A program made the position numbers and the translations under genes. Shown here piece after piece: positions 13,026 through 21,525 of a stretch of DNA of 32,344 nucleotides (positions are counted from its first letter, which is position 1; each line of letters opens with the position of its first letter). The stretch lies in assembly GCF_001644035.1 (NCBI RefSeq), contig NZ_LUUG01000002.1, forward strand, positions 1-32,344. The letters are read 5' to 3'. Below the pieces are notes generated by a model. That model did not search any database. It saw only the letters and a program-made list of their open reading frames with translations, and had not been told where the DNA came from. This DNA comes from Methylomonas methanica. GTDB taxonomy: Bacteria; Pseudomonadota; Gammaproteobacteria; Methylococcales; Methylomonadaceae.

Positions 13026-13644
13026 GCTTGGGTTTCTCCAGTCGAATCAGGCAGCGTTCGGCGTCTATGCCGGGCACCGTCAGCGGAATCACGCTGTATG
13101 TTTCGGCCAAGTCTATCAGCTCTTGCTCGGGCTGCTGGCCTTTCATCGCCAGCAGCACCCCATCCTCGGCCAGCAAATGACCGGTCAATTGCAGTATGTC
13201 CGGCATGCTGGCGAAGGCCCGGCAGATTACCGTGGAAAAGAGCATCTCCGGCTGCAAGAGCTCGACGCGACTATGCACCACGTCGACATTTTTTAGTTTT
13301 AATTCCAGCACGGCCTGCTGTACGAAGCGGGTTTTCTTGGAGTTGGAATCGACCAGGGTGAACTGACAATCGGGAAGACAAATCGCCAATGGAATGCCCG
13401 GCAAGCCGGCGCCGGTACCAATGTCGGCAACGCGCAGACCATGTAGATACGGCAGAATCGCCAAGCTATCCAGGATGTGCATACTCACCATTTCCAGGGG
13501 ATCGCGCACCGCGGTCAGATTGTAGGCGTTGTTCCATTTGGCTATCAGCTTGATAAAGCGCAAGAAAGCATCGTTACCGTGCTCACCGACATCCAGCCCG
13601 AGCGCTTTTAAACCGAGCTCAAGCTTATCGCGACAGGCATCCAT
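13018..13644 (-). CDS. rsmG: 16S rRNA (guanine527-N7)-methyltransferase
   Basis: Methylates G527 of 16S rRNA using S-adenosylmethionine. The 208-residue protein has the family core: KWNNAYNLTAVRDP near residues 38-50, then the SAM-binding VADIGTGAGLPGIPLAI, followed by LVDSNSKKTRFVQQ. The start at 13644 shares its A with the mnmG stop (TGATG); an in-frame TTG lies just upstream. Formerly gidB. Adjacency to mnmG is conserved across bacteria. Confidence 0.97.
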   Translation of the reverse strand: MDACRDKLELGLKALGLDVGEHGNDAFLRFIKLIAKWNNAYNLTAVRDPLEMVSMHILDSLAILPYLHGLRVADIGTGAGLPGIPLAICLPDCQFTLVDSNSKKTRFVQQAVLELKLKNVDVVHSRVELLQPEMLFSTVICRAFASMPDILQLTGHLLAEDGVLLAMKGQQPEQELIDLAETYSVIPLTVPGIDAERCLIRLEKPKHG

Positions 13645-15518
13645 CAAGCGCTTTTCTTTTTCAGATGCACCAACAACAAGGAGATCGCTGCAGGCGTAAT
13701 GCCAGGAATCCGCGAGGCTTGGCCCAAGGTTTCCGGCCGCTGCTTTTTCAGTTTCTCGCTGACTTCGTTGGACAGACCCGACACCAAGCTGTAATCCACA
13801 TTGTCCGGCAATTTCAAGTGCTCGTAACGCAGCGTGCGGTTGATCTCGGTTTGTTGGCGATCGATGTAGCCGGCGTATTTGGCTTGAATAGCGACTTGCT
13901 CGGCAACTTGTTCGTCCACCTCGACTTCATCACTGAAACGCAGCAGATTCTCGACATCCACTTCCGGGCGACGCAGCATTTCCATCAGGCTGGCTTCTTT
14001 CAACAACTTCTTGCCCCATAATTCCTCGGCCAACGCGGCTTCGTCGGATTCTGTGCGTATCCATTTTTTGGCCAGCTTGCCTTGCAGATTGGCAATGGCT
14101 TCGCGCTTTTCTTCAAAACGTTGCCAACGCGCATCGTCAACCAGACCCAACTCCCGGCCTTGTTCGGTCAAACGCAAATCGGCATTGTCCTCGCGCAATT
14201 GCAAACGGTATTCGGCGCGACTGGTAAACATTCGGTACGGCTCGGCAGTGCCGCGCGTGATTAGATCGTCGATCATCACCCCAATGTAGGCTTCGTCGCG
14301 ACCGGGACACCAGCTTTCCAAGCCTTTGGCTAGACGTGCGGCATTCAAGCCGGCGATCAAGCCTTGCGCCGCAGCTTCTTCGTAACCGGTGGTGCCGTTG
14401 ATTTGACCAGCAAAGAACAAGGCATTCATATGCTTGGTTTCCAACGACGTTTTCAAATCGCGCGGATCGAAGAAATCGTATTCGATGGCATATCCTGGAC
14501 GAACGATTTCCGCATTTTCAAAGCCCAGCATCGTCCGAATAAAGCGATATTGAATATCAAACGGCAAACTGGTGGAAATGCCGTTCGGATAAACTTCGTT
14601 GGTGGTCAAACCTTCCGGTTCCACAAAAATTTGATGAGAATCGCGGTCGGCGAAGCGCACCACTTTATCTTCGATGGACGGACAGTAACGCGGACCGACG
14701 CCCTCGATAATCCCGGAGTACATCGGCGAACGGTCCAGGCCGGAGCGAATGATGTCATGGGTTTCTTGATTGGTACGGGTGATATGGCAGCAGATTTGCC
14801 GCGGATGCTGTTCGCGGTTGCCCATGAACGAAAATACCGGCAGCGGCGTGTCGCCGTGCTGTTCCTGCAATTTGCTGTAATCGATGGTTCTGCCGTCAAT
14901 CCGGGCTGGCGTGCCGGTTTTCAAACGACCGATGCGGAACGGTAGTTCGCGCAAGCGTTCGGCCAAGGCAATTGAGGCGGCGTCACCGGCTCGGCCGCCG
15001 CTGTAATTTTCCAGGCCGATATGAATCCGCCCGGCCAGAAAGGTGCCGGCCGTCAGCACCACCGCCTTAGCGTTGAATTCCAAACCCATCTGGGTTTTGA
15101 CGCCGGTGACCCGATCGCCTTCCACCAACAGATCGGAGACGGTTTGCTGGAATAAGGCCAGATTGGGTTGGTTTTCCAATGCGGTACGCACCGCTTGCTT
15201 GTAAAGCATCCGATCCGCTTGTGCGCGAGTCGCCCGCACCGCCGGGCCTTTGCTGGCATTCAGAATCCGAAACTGTATCCCGCCTTTATCGATGGCTTGA
15301 GCCATGATGCCGCCCAGCGCATCCACTTCCTTGACCAGATGGCCTTTGCCGATCCCGCCTATCGCCGGGTTGCAGCTCATCTGCCCCAGGGTTTCGATGT
15401 TTTGCGATAATAACAGGGTTTGCGCGCCCGAGCGTGCGGCAGCCAGCGCCGCCTCGGTACCGGCATGGCCGCCGCCCACTACGATCACATCAAAGTCTTT
15501 CTGGAATTTCACAGGCAA
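13644..15518 (-). CDS. mnmG: tRNA uridine-34 modification enzyme MnmG
   Basis: With MnmE it makes 5-carboxymethylaminomethyluridine at the wobble position of some tRNAs. The N-terminal FAD-binding [10 protein letters not shown] is at about residues 15-24, followed by [18 protein letters not shown], and the conserved [11 protein letters not shown] and [19 protein letters not shown] are further on. The length, 624 residues, is close to E. coli (629). No ATG lies near the start: TTG at 15518 is used here, with GTG at 15512 an alternative, and neither has a clear Shine-Dalgarno. MnmE is not in the window. The gene is transcribed away from the small gene at 15567. Confidence 0.97.
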   Translation of the reverse strand: MPVKFQKDFDVIVVGGGHAGTEAALAAARSGAQTLLLSQNIETLGQMSCNPAIGGIGKGHLVKEVDALGGIMAQAIDKGGIQFRILNASKGPAVRATRAQADRMLYKQAVRTALENQPNLALFQQTVSDLLVEGDRVTGVKTQMGLEFNAKAVVLTAGTFLAGRIHIGLENYSGGRAGDAASIALAERLRELPFRIGRLKTGTPARIDGRTIDYSKLQEQHGDTPLPVFSFMGNREQHPRQICCHITRTNQETHDIIRSGLDRSPMYSGIIEGVGPRYCPSIEDKVVRFADRDSHQIFVEPEGLTTNEVYPNGISTSLPFDIQYRFIRTMLGFENAEIVRPGYAIEYDFFDPRDLKTSLETKHMNALFFAGQINGTTGYEEAAAQGLIAGLNAARLAKGLESWCPGRDEAYIGVMIDDLITRGTAEPYRMFTSRAEYRLQLREDNADLRLTEQGRELGLVDDARWQRFEEKREAIANLQGKLAKKWIRTESDEAALAEELWGKKLLKEASLMEMLRRPEVDVENLLRFSDEVEVDEQVAEQVAIQAKYAGYIDRQQTEINRTLRYEHLKLPDNVDYSLVSGLSNEVSEKLKKQRPETLGQASRIPGITPAAISLLLVHLKKKSA

Positions 15519-15566
15519 TCTATGTTCAAATAAAACGTTATTTTAATAGCTTACGGAGAAAAAAGC

Positions 15567-15818
15567 ATGAGAAAACAAAACCCAAGCAAGGGTTTGGACG
15601 ACAAACCCATTAAAAATCCGGTGGCAAAATTCGCCCATCAATTCAACAAAGCGCAAACCTACGCCGACAAAACTAAATACCGCCGCAAGGCCAAGCATCA
15701 TGGCCTGGAGCCTTTCTCAATCGTTGTGAAACCAGCGATTCAGAAAGGCTCTCGGCAACCGCTCCCGGCGTTGCCCTACCTCCTGCATCCATGCAGTCGT
15801 CGGCTTTTACCCATATAA
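15567..15818 (+). CDS. Small basic protein, ArfA-like candidate
   Basis: The 83-residue product starts MRKQNP and has a strongly basic core, NPVAKFAHQFNKAQ then DKTKYRRKAKHHG (about residues 18-49). GGAG lies eight bases before the ATG. I believe the core belongs to an uncharacterised gammaproteobacterial family of short proteins. Its KxKYRRKxKH ending resembles the KGKGSYxRKGKH segment of the ribosome-rescue factor ArfA (from memory). Right after this core, codons about 48-62 form a long stem-loop (15708-15751), and the remaining tail, rich in Leu and Pro, looks unconstrained. In E. coli arfA a stem in the same relative place causes a truncated, non-stop mRNA. If the same holds here, the working protein would be about 50-55 residues. 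The assignment to ribosome rescue is inference. Confidence 0.6.
   Translation: MRKQNPSKGLDDKPIKNPVAKFAHQFNKAQTYADKTKYRRKAKHHGLEPFSIVVKPAIQKGSRQPLPALPYLLHPCSRRLLPI
15708..15751 (+). promoter_or_regulatory. Long stem-loop inside the small basic protein gene
   Basis: Bases 15708-15726 pair with 15733-15751: 18 of 19 positions pair, counting one G-U, with a single C-C mismatch at 15718/15741 and a 6-nt loop. No T-run follows, so it is not a classic terminator. A stem of this length is a plausible RNase III substrate. Two more small hairpins follow: GGCAAC/GTTGCC at 15754-15775 and CTGCAT/ATGCAG at 15783-15796. It could instead attenuate ribA, which begins about 90 bases later. Confidence 0.75.
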
Positions 15819-15844
15819 GCTGCGCATTAAGGATTTCAACATCA

Positions 15845-16453
15845 GTGAAAGCAAGCATAGAAGATAAGGTTCAAACCCGGATTCCCACCAAACACGGCGA
15901 ATTCATTCTGCACTACTACAGCAACAGCCTCGATAAAAAAGAACATGTCGCCTTCGTAAAAGGCGAGGTAGCCGGCAAGGAAGGTGTGCCGGTCCGCATC
16001 CATTCCGAGTGCTTTACCGGCGACGTGCTGGGTTCGCGGCGTTGCGATTGCGGCGAACAGCTGGATATGGCTCTGGATTTGATTAACACCGCCGGTTGCG
16101 GCGTACTGATTTATTTGCGGCAGGAAGGCCGAGGCATCGGCTTGCTGAAAAAGCTACAGGCTTACAATCTGCAAGACCAGGGCCTGGATACCGTCGATGC
16201 CAACATCAAACTCGGTCACCTGGCCGACGAACGTCAATACGACATTGCCGCGCTGATTTTAAACAACTTGCAAGTGCGCTCCATCGAGTTAATCACCAAT
16301 AATCCTTTGAAAATCGACGAACTGACCAAGCTGGGGATTAAGGTTAACAACCGTATCGCCATCGAAACCCGCATTCATCAAGACAATCTTGAATATCTGA
16401 AAACCAAGGCCGAACGCATGAGTCACATGCTGTCGATGCCTAACAGCAAATAA
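15845..16453 (+). CDS. ribA: GTP cyclohydrolase II
   Basis: Opens GTP to 2,5-diamino-6-ribosylamino-4-pyrimidinone 5'-phosphate, the first step of riboflavin synthesis. The zinc-binding HSEC...RRCDCGEQL cysteines are at about residues 58-73, RQEGRGIGL follows, and the C-terminal half has the family NNP.K...L and TKAERMSHML. The start is taken as GTG at 15845, with AAGGA about 11 bases upstream, giving 202 residues against 196 in E. coli. A longer in-frame ATG at 15791 would add a non-family leader. It is a stand-alone enzyme, not a fusion with RibB. No FMN riboswitch was recognised upstream. The next gene follows after eight bases. Confidence 0.95.
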   Translation: MKASIEDKVQTRIPTKHGEFILHYYSNSLDKKEHVAFVKGEVAGKEGVPVRIHSECFTGDVLGSRRCDCGEQLDMALDLINTAGCGVLIYLRQEGRGIGLLKKLQAYNLQDQGLDTVDANIKLGHLADERQYDIAALILNNLQVRSIELITNNPLKIDELTKLGIKVNNRIAIETRIHQDNLEYLKTKAERMSHMLSMPNSK

Positions 16454-16461
16454 CCCGCATC

Positions 16462-18846
16462 ATGCTTGAACAATTGAAATTGCCGGTATCGGCCCTGAAG
16501 CTGGCTATCGATCTGCCCAGCGCCGCGCCAAGCGGGCAGCCTAACGCCATCCTCGGCCAAAGCCGCGCCCAATCGGCTTTGGCCTTCGGCATCGCCATGA
16601 AAGCGCCGGGCTACAACATCTTCGTGATGGGCGATCCCGGTACCGGCCGCCTGTCCATGGTCAGCCATTATTTGAATACCTATGCCGAGCAGCAGGAATC
16701 GCCGCTGTCTTATGCCTACGTGGACAATTTCGAGAATCAGCGCGAGCCGGTGGCTATCGAATTGCCGTCCGGGGAAGGCCATAGCTTTGCCAAAGACATC
16801 GAAAAGCTGATCGACGATGTGCTCGCTACCTTTCCAGCCGCCTTCGAAAGCCCTAGTTATCAACAAAAGAAAACCGCGATCGAGCGGCGCTTCAATCAAC
16901 GCTACAACAGTGCTATCGATCTGGTTGATGCCAAAGCCCGCGAGATGAGTGTAGCGCTGTATCGTGACAGCGACACCATCACTTTTCTACCGATCCGCAA
17001 CGACAAAGCGCTGGACGAAGACCAATTCACCTTGCTGCCGCAAGCGGAGCGCGATGCTTTTCATCAACACACCGAGGAACTGGAAGAATATCTCGGCGAC
17101 GTATTGCTGGAACTGCCGCAGTGGCGGCGCACGCTGGTCGAAGAAACCCGTCAGCTGGACAACGATACCATCAAGCAGGCGCTGGAGCCTCTACTGGCCG
17201 AGTTGAACCACAAATACCAAAACGTCGATGACGTCATTACCTATCTCGCGGAAATCGAAAAGAGTTTGAGCAATACCATCGGCGAGTTGCTGATGCCCAC
17301 TCGCAGCCAGGATAGCCGGGAGATCATTGCCAAACGCTTGGCGCTAATCGAGCAATATCTGCCCAACATTCTGGTGGATTGCAAACACGACGGCAACGGC
17401 GCACCGGTGATCTACGAGCCGCATCCGATCTATCAAAACCTGTTCGGCCGCATCGAATATGTCAGCGACCAAGGCACGCTGGTCACCAGTTACCGGCGCA
17501 TTTGCCCCGGCTCGCTGCACCGCGCCAACGGCGGTTACCTGATCCTGGACGCTGAAAAAGTGCTGACTTATCCCTTCGTTTGGGAAGGCCTGAAGCGGGC
17601 CCTGCAAGCCGGCCGTGTCGAAATCGAGTCCCCTTACTCCGAACTGGGCATTAATACCATCACGCTAAAACCCGGCGTGATTCCGCTTAACGTCAAAGTA
17701 ATCCTGGTCGGCTCTCGCGATATTTATTATTTGTTGGAAGAGCTGGATAGCGAATTCAACGAGATGTTCCGGGTGCTTGCAGACTTTGATGATCACATCA
17801 AACGCAGTCCGGACAATGTCGGCCAATTCGTGCAATTGCTGAAACGCCACGCCGCCGATTCCGGCGCCAAGCCCCTGACCGACGGTGCATTGCTGCGGCT
17901 AATCGAGCATAGTTGCCGGCTGGCGGAAAATCAGCAGCGTCTGTCCGCCCATGTCAACAGCTGCCTGGAAATCATCGCCGAAGCCAATTTATTGGCCAGC
18001 CAAACCTTTGCCGTCAATATCGATAAAACCGAAATCGAACTAGCGCTATCAGCCCGCGAACAACGCAACGGCCGCATAGCCGAAGCCATCCTGGAAGAAA
18101 TGCTGGAAGGTACGATTTTGATCGATACCGACGGCGAAGCCATCGGCAAGGTCAACGGCCTGACGGTGATGGACATCGGCGGCAGCAGCTTCGGCGCGCC
18201 GGCGCGGATCACCGCCACCGTACATCCCGGCTCCAGAGGCATTGTCGATATCGAGCGCGAAGTGGAGCTGGGGCAACCCATCCATTCCAAGGGCGTGATG
18301 ATTTTGAGCGGCTATCTCGGCCACTGTTACGCCCAACAATTTCCGCTGGCCATTTCCGCCAGCATCGCCATGGAACAATCCTACGGCCACATCGACGGCG
18401 ACAGCGCTTCCTTGGCCGAACTGTGCTGTTTGATCTCCGCACTGACCCGCACCCCGATTCAGCAAGGCTTTGCCATGACCGGCTCGATCAATCAATACGG
18501 CGAAGTGCAAGCCATCGGCGGGGTCAACGAAAAGATTGAAGGCTTTTTTGAGCTATGCGCGGCGCGCGGATTGACCGGCAGGCAGGCCGTGATTATCCCG
18601 GCATCGAACAAACGCAATCTGATGCTGAAACAACAAGTAGTAGATGCCGTGGAGCAAGGCCTGTTTGCGATTTACACGGTATCGAATGTGGACGAAGCCC
18701 TAAGTCTGTTAACCGGACAAGAAGCCGGTACCATCAATGCGGAAGGCCAGTATCCGGAAGGCAGCGTCAACTTCAAGGCCGTGGCGCGCTTGAAGGAAAT
18801 TTCCGATATGTCCGCCGACGAAGATAAGGAAACCGAGACAGGCTAA
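16462..18846 (+). CDS. Lon-like ATP-dependent protease (AAA_32/S16)
   Basis: A 794-residue protein of the Lon-related family with a divergent AAA module and a C-terminal S16 peptidase domain. The Walker A equivalent is GDPGTGRLS at residues 57-65, with Arg63 where a lysine is usual. A long helical insertion follows (about 100-290), then a Walker B-like GGYLILDAEK. The peptidase dyad is visible as Ser648 in GDSAS and Lys691 in GGVNEKIEG. The C-terminal tail is acidic. Function in protein quality control is inferred from family, and substrates are unknown. There is no clear Shine-Dalgarno; the start lies eight bases after ribA, so coupled translation is likely. Confidence 0.93.
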   Translation: MLEQLKLPVSALKLAIDLPSAAPSGQPNAILGQSRAQSALAFGIAMKAPGYNIFVMGDPGTGRLSMVSHYLNTYAEQQESPLSYAYVDNFENQREPVAIELPSGEGHSFAKDIEKLIDDVLATFPAAFESPSYQQKKTAIERRFNQRYNSAIDLVDAKAREMSVALYRDSDTITFLPIRNDKALDEDQFTLLPQAERDAFHQHTEELEEYLGDVLLELPQWRRTLVEETRQLDNDTIKQALEPLLAELNHKYQNVDDVITYLAEIEKSLSNTIGELLMPTRSQDSREIIAKRLALIEQYLPNILVDCKHDGNGAPVIYEPHPIYQNLFGRIEYVSDQGTLVTSYRRICPGSLHRANGGYLILDAEKVLTYPFVWEGLKRALQAGRVEIESPYSELGINTITLKPGVIPLNVKVILVGSRDIYYLLEELDSEFNEMFRVLADFDDHIKRSPDNVGQFVQLLKRHAADSGAKPLTDGALLRLIEHSCRLAENQQRLSAHVNSCLEIIAEANLLASQTFAVNIDKTEIELALSAREQRNGRIAEAILEEMLEGTILIDTDGEAIGKVNGLTVMDIGGSSFGAPARITATVHPGSRGIVDIEREVELGQPIHSKGVMILSGYLGHCYAQQFPLAISASIAMEQSYGHIDGDSASLAELCCLISALTRTPIQQGFAMTGSINQYGEVQAIGGVNEKIEGFFELCAARGLTGRQAVIIPASNKRNLMLKQQVVDAVEQGLFAIYTVSNVDEALSLLTGQEAGTINAEGQYPEGSVNFKAVARLKEISDMSADEDKETETG

Positions 18847-18974
18847 ACCAGCCACGGCAGTTGGTCGGTGCAATGGCCCGATTGACAGGTAAAATCACGC
18901 GATAGCGCTTCCATGTAGGGAGCATAAAAACGCAACTGATTTGCAAGCGGCTTCAGTCGAATGCCGCGCGACCA

Positions 18975-18995
18975 AATAATTGCAAAGCAATTATT
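18975..18995. repeat. Perfect 9-bp inverted repeat, 3-nt loop
   Basis: AATAATTGC and GCAATTATT flank AAA. No T-run follows on either strand, so a terminator is unlikely. It may be a protein-binding operator or a small RNA hairpin. It lies about 150 bases upstream of the receiver-ATPase gene. Confidence 0.55.
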
Positions 18996-19051
18996 CATTG
19001 CTAAGCCCCGCCAAACCAATCATTCAACGATAGTCCGCAAAATCGATACAG

Positions 19052-19080
19052 TTGTTTATTTGCCCAAACGCGGATAGCAT
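19052..19080 (+). promoter_or_regulatory. Weak sigma70 promoter candidate
   Basis: TTGTTT at 19052-19057 and TAGCAT at 19075-19080 are separated by 17 bases, upstream of the receiver-ATPase gene. Each hexamer matches consensus at about four positions, so this is only a candidate. Confidence 0.3.
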
Positions 19081-19146
19081 CATTTAAGCCACTAGGTTAA
19101 TTTTCTCGTCAACTTACTTTAACCGCTGCCTTTAGGAGAATTGGCG

Positions 19147-20064
19147 TTGAAACTTTCTGACCATGACTTTAAAGCTAAGGTATTGATCGTCGATGACATG
19201 AAACTTATGCGGGAAATACTCCGCAAATTCTTGGAGTCAGACGGTTACCTGGTTCAATCCGCCAGCAACGGTTTAGAGGCCTGGCAATTACTTAACGGCA
19301 GCGAACAACCCTTCGATATCGTCGTGACTGATCGGGATATGCCGCAGATGGATGGCATGGAATTGTTGGCCAAAATCAAAGGCGATCCGCGGTTCGCCGA
19401 GCTGCCAGTGATTTTTCAGACCGGAATTTCGTCACGGGACGCCATTGTGGAAGGCATCAATGCCGGGGTTTATCATTATCTGACCAAACCGTACGACGAA
19501 AAAGTTCTACTCGCTTTTGTGGCGTCAGCTATCGATGACAGCCGTCGCCACAAAGCGCTGAAAACCCGGATTACCAATAAACGAGTAGCGCTGAGTTTGC
19601 TGCGCAAAGCGGAGTTTGGTTTCCGGACCTTAAGTGAAATCAAAGGTTTGACTACGCTGCTTGCCGACTTGTCATGCAACCCGGAAAAAGTCGCCACCGG
19701 ACTTTCCGAGTTGCTGCTAAATTCTGTCGAACACGGTAATCTCGGCATCAGTTATCAAGAAAAAACCGAATTGGTTAGCCAGGGCCGTTGGCGTGAAGAA
19801 ATCGAACGCCGGCTCAATCAGCCTGAATATCAAGATAAATTCGTGGTGGTTAAAATTGTCAGAGAACCAACCCGCACCACGTTTACGATTAAAGACCAGG
19901 GCAAGGGCTTCGATCCATCGACTTTCCTGACCTTCTCGCCGGAGCGCGCAACCGACCTGCATGGCCGGGGCATTGCTTTATCCCGGATGTTGAGTTTCGA
20001 CTCGCTTGATTACCTTGGAAACGGCAATCAAGTCGTTGCCACGGTGAACAGCGCAAGTAATTGA
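19147..20064 (+). CDS. Response regulator fused to anti-sigma-type ATPase domain
   Basis: The N-terminal receiver domain (about residues 10-125) has the acidic pair in VLIVDDMK, the phosphoacceptor Asp in VVTDRDMPQMDG, Thr in IFQTG and Lys in LTKP. After a helical linker comes a histidine-kinase-like ATPase fold: N-box ELLLNSVEHGNLG (about 196-208), G1-type DQGKGFDP and G2-type HGRGIAL. No H-box is visible. This fits the RsbW/SpoIIAB-like ATPases used as output domains rather than a classic sensor kinase. A role in partner switching or anti-anti-sigma control is inference. The TTG at 19147 is preferred over TTG at 19141 because AGGAG lies eight bases from it. No cognate kinase is adjacent. 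Confidence 0.88.
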   Translation: MKLSDHDFKAKVLIVDDMKLMREILRKFLESDGYLVQSASNGLEAWQLLNGSEQPFDIVVTDRDMPQMDGMELLAKIKGDPRFAELPVIFQTGISSRDAIVEGINAGVYHYLTKPYDEKVLLAFVASAIDDSRRHKALKTRITNKRVALSLLRKAEFGFRTLSEIKGLTTLLADLSCNPEKVATGLSELLLNSVEHGNLGISYQEKTELVSQGRWREEIERRLNQPEYQDKFVVVKIVREPTRTTFTIKDQGKGFDPSTFLTFSPERATDLHGRGIALSRMLSFDSLDYLGNGNQVVATVNSASN

Positions 20065-20109
20065 TCGCGCTAAATTTACCATCAAAGGCATCAAGCCGGG
20101 CGCAACCGC

Positions 20110-20631
20110 TTAGAGATGCTTCTCCAATAATTCCAAAGACAAACCGGCCACTTTGGGTTGCCACAATGCCGGATTTACCGGAAACGCCTTAATTGTCCCG
20201 GTGCGCTGGTAGCCGCGCCGTTCGTAAAACGCCATTAGCTCGGTCCGACAAGGGATCACCGCCATCACGAAGTGTTTAACCAACCAGGCTTGCTTGGCCT
20301 CCGCTTCGGCCGCCGCCAACAAACGCTTACCTATCCCCAGGCCTTGCATAGCCGGCACGACCGCCAACATGCCAATTTGCACCTGCTGATCTAACTTTTG
20401 TAAATGCACCGAGCCCAGCAAATCGTTCTGCCGCCGACACTGCAAAATCATCGACTCTGTGCCGGCGATTAAATCCAGAATATCCGCTGCTTCGGTGCGC
20501 CGGCCGTCGAGCAAATCGGCTTCGGTGGTCCAACCCTGCCGGCTGGATTCGCCGCGATATGCCGAATTGATCAGCGCCGCCAGTTGCTCCGCATCTACCG
20601 GCTCTGCTCTGGAAAATGTCAGTTCCAACAT
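20110..20631 (-). CDS. GNAT-family N-acetyltransferase
   Basis: A 173-residue protein with the acetyl-CoA motif VVPAMQGLGIGKRLLAAAE (Q-x-x-G-x-G) near residues 95-113 and the C-terminal FYERRGYQRTG typical of GNAT folds. The substrate is not predictable. The ATG at 20631 is chosen because GAGG lies six bases upstream; an ORF extension to 20643 is possible. It converges on the receiver-ATPase gene with a 45-base gap and no clear terminator. Confidence 0.9.
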   Translation of the reverse strand: MLELTFSRAEPVDAEQLAALINSAYRGESSRQGWTTEADLLDGRRTEAADILDLIAGTESMILQCRRQNDLLGSVHLQKLDQQVQIGMLAVVPAMQGLGIGKRLLAAAEAEAKQAWLVKHFVMAVIPCRTELMAFYERRGYQRTGTIKAFPVNPALWQPKVAGLSLELLEKHL

Positions 20632-20765
20632 GATTAACCTCAAAATCTCGCTTGTCCGGTAATCCGCTTATCACACAAATAAAATGTTGCCGGAATGAAA
20701 AAATCCCGGCCTTGCTGCTAAGGTTTATTTGCAAAACATCTCACTATCAAGTCCGGAGCCCCGCC

Positions 20766-21515
20766 ATGAAGCCATGCCCCAAGTGTAATCGGGATGTGCC
20801 GCCCACCGAAGATAGCTGCCCGCACTGCGGCATCGTTTTTGCCAAATATTACAAATACCACGGCAGCTCAAGCTCGCAGGGCACGGATAGGCCGCAAGTC
20901 GTGATTCACATCGAGCCGCCGGCGGACACCATATTCGGCAACGACATTTATGCAGACAACGATGCCATTTTTGTCGGCCGCTGCGTATTATTACCAGGAT
21001 TTTTAATCTGGAGCTGGTTGCTGATTACGCCGGGCTTGGCCAGCAATGCGGTCGGCGAATCGTTTCTGCATTTAATCAATCTGCCGTTTCACGAAGCCGG
21101 CCATGTGATTTTCCGGCCCTTCGGCCAATTTATCACCTCGCTGGGCGGCACCTTGGGCCAGATTCTGATGCCGACGATTTGCATGTTGACCTTGCTGCTA
21201 AAAACCCGCGACCCATTCGGCGCCGGCTTGTGTTTATGGTGGGTGGGCGAGAACTTCCTGGATATTGCCCCGTATATCAACGACGCCCGCGCCGGCCAAT
21301 TACCCTTGCTGGGCGGCAATTTCGGCCATTCCGCACCATACGGTTTTCACGATTGGGAATATTTACTAACCGAATCCGGCCTGTTGGCGCAAGACCATAC
21401 TTTAGCTAAACTCGCGCAGCTGCTGGGTGCGATGTTGATGATAATTTCGCTGATCGGCTGTGGCTACGTGTTGATCAAACAGCGGCAAAAGCTGACTGGC
21501 TCGAAAGCCGATTAA
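20766..21515 (+). CDS. Zinc-ribbon membrane protein with HEAGH motif
   Basis: A 249-residue protein, not assigned to a named gene. It opens with a zinc ribbon (Cys4, Cys7, Cys18, Cys21), then a short linker, a hydrophobic segment (about residues 75-95), and LPFHEAGHVIF with His109, Glu110 and His113. More hydrophobic segments follow around 120-140 and 218-236. HExxH at a membrane helix is the signature of membrane zinc metallopeptidases such as the M50 type, but the later NPxxxxDG motif of M50 was not seen. A possible distal ligand in HDWEY is speculative. GGAG lies seven bases before the ATG. The gene stands alone and converges on the next gene with 10 bases between stops. Confidence 0.75.
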   Translation: MKPCPKCNRDVPPTEDSCPHCGIVFAKYYKYHGSSSSQGTDRPQVVIHIEPPADTIFGNDIYADNDAIFVGRCVLLPGFLIWSWLLITPGLASNAVGESFLHLINLPFHEAGHVIFRPFGQFITSLGGTLGQILMPTICMLTLLLKTRDPFGAGLCLWWVGENFLDIAPYINDARAGQLPLLGGNFGHSAPYGFHDWEYLLTESGLLAQDHTLAKLAQLLGAMLMIISLIGCGYVLIKQRQKLTGSKAD

Positions 21516-21525
21516 CAGCAAAGAA

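Larger units (their letters stand above)
18847..19146. other. Intergenic DNA before the receiver gene
   Basis: About 300 bases with no supported gene. It contains a perfect A/T-rich inverted repeat (18975-18995) and a weak promoter candidate (19052-19080) for the following gene. No clear terminator for the protease gene was seen. Confidence 0.5.

Noticed and set aside
11404..15518. parS site near parAB
   Set aside because: The usual palindrome with GTTTCACGTGAAAC was looked for by eye and not seen; sites may lie outside the window.
15752..15844. FMN riboswitch ahead of ribA
   Set aside because: The hairpins present are short and simple, and none of the conserved RFN-element blocks was recognised.
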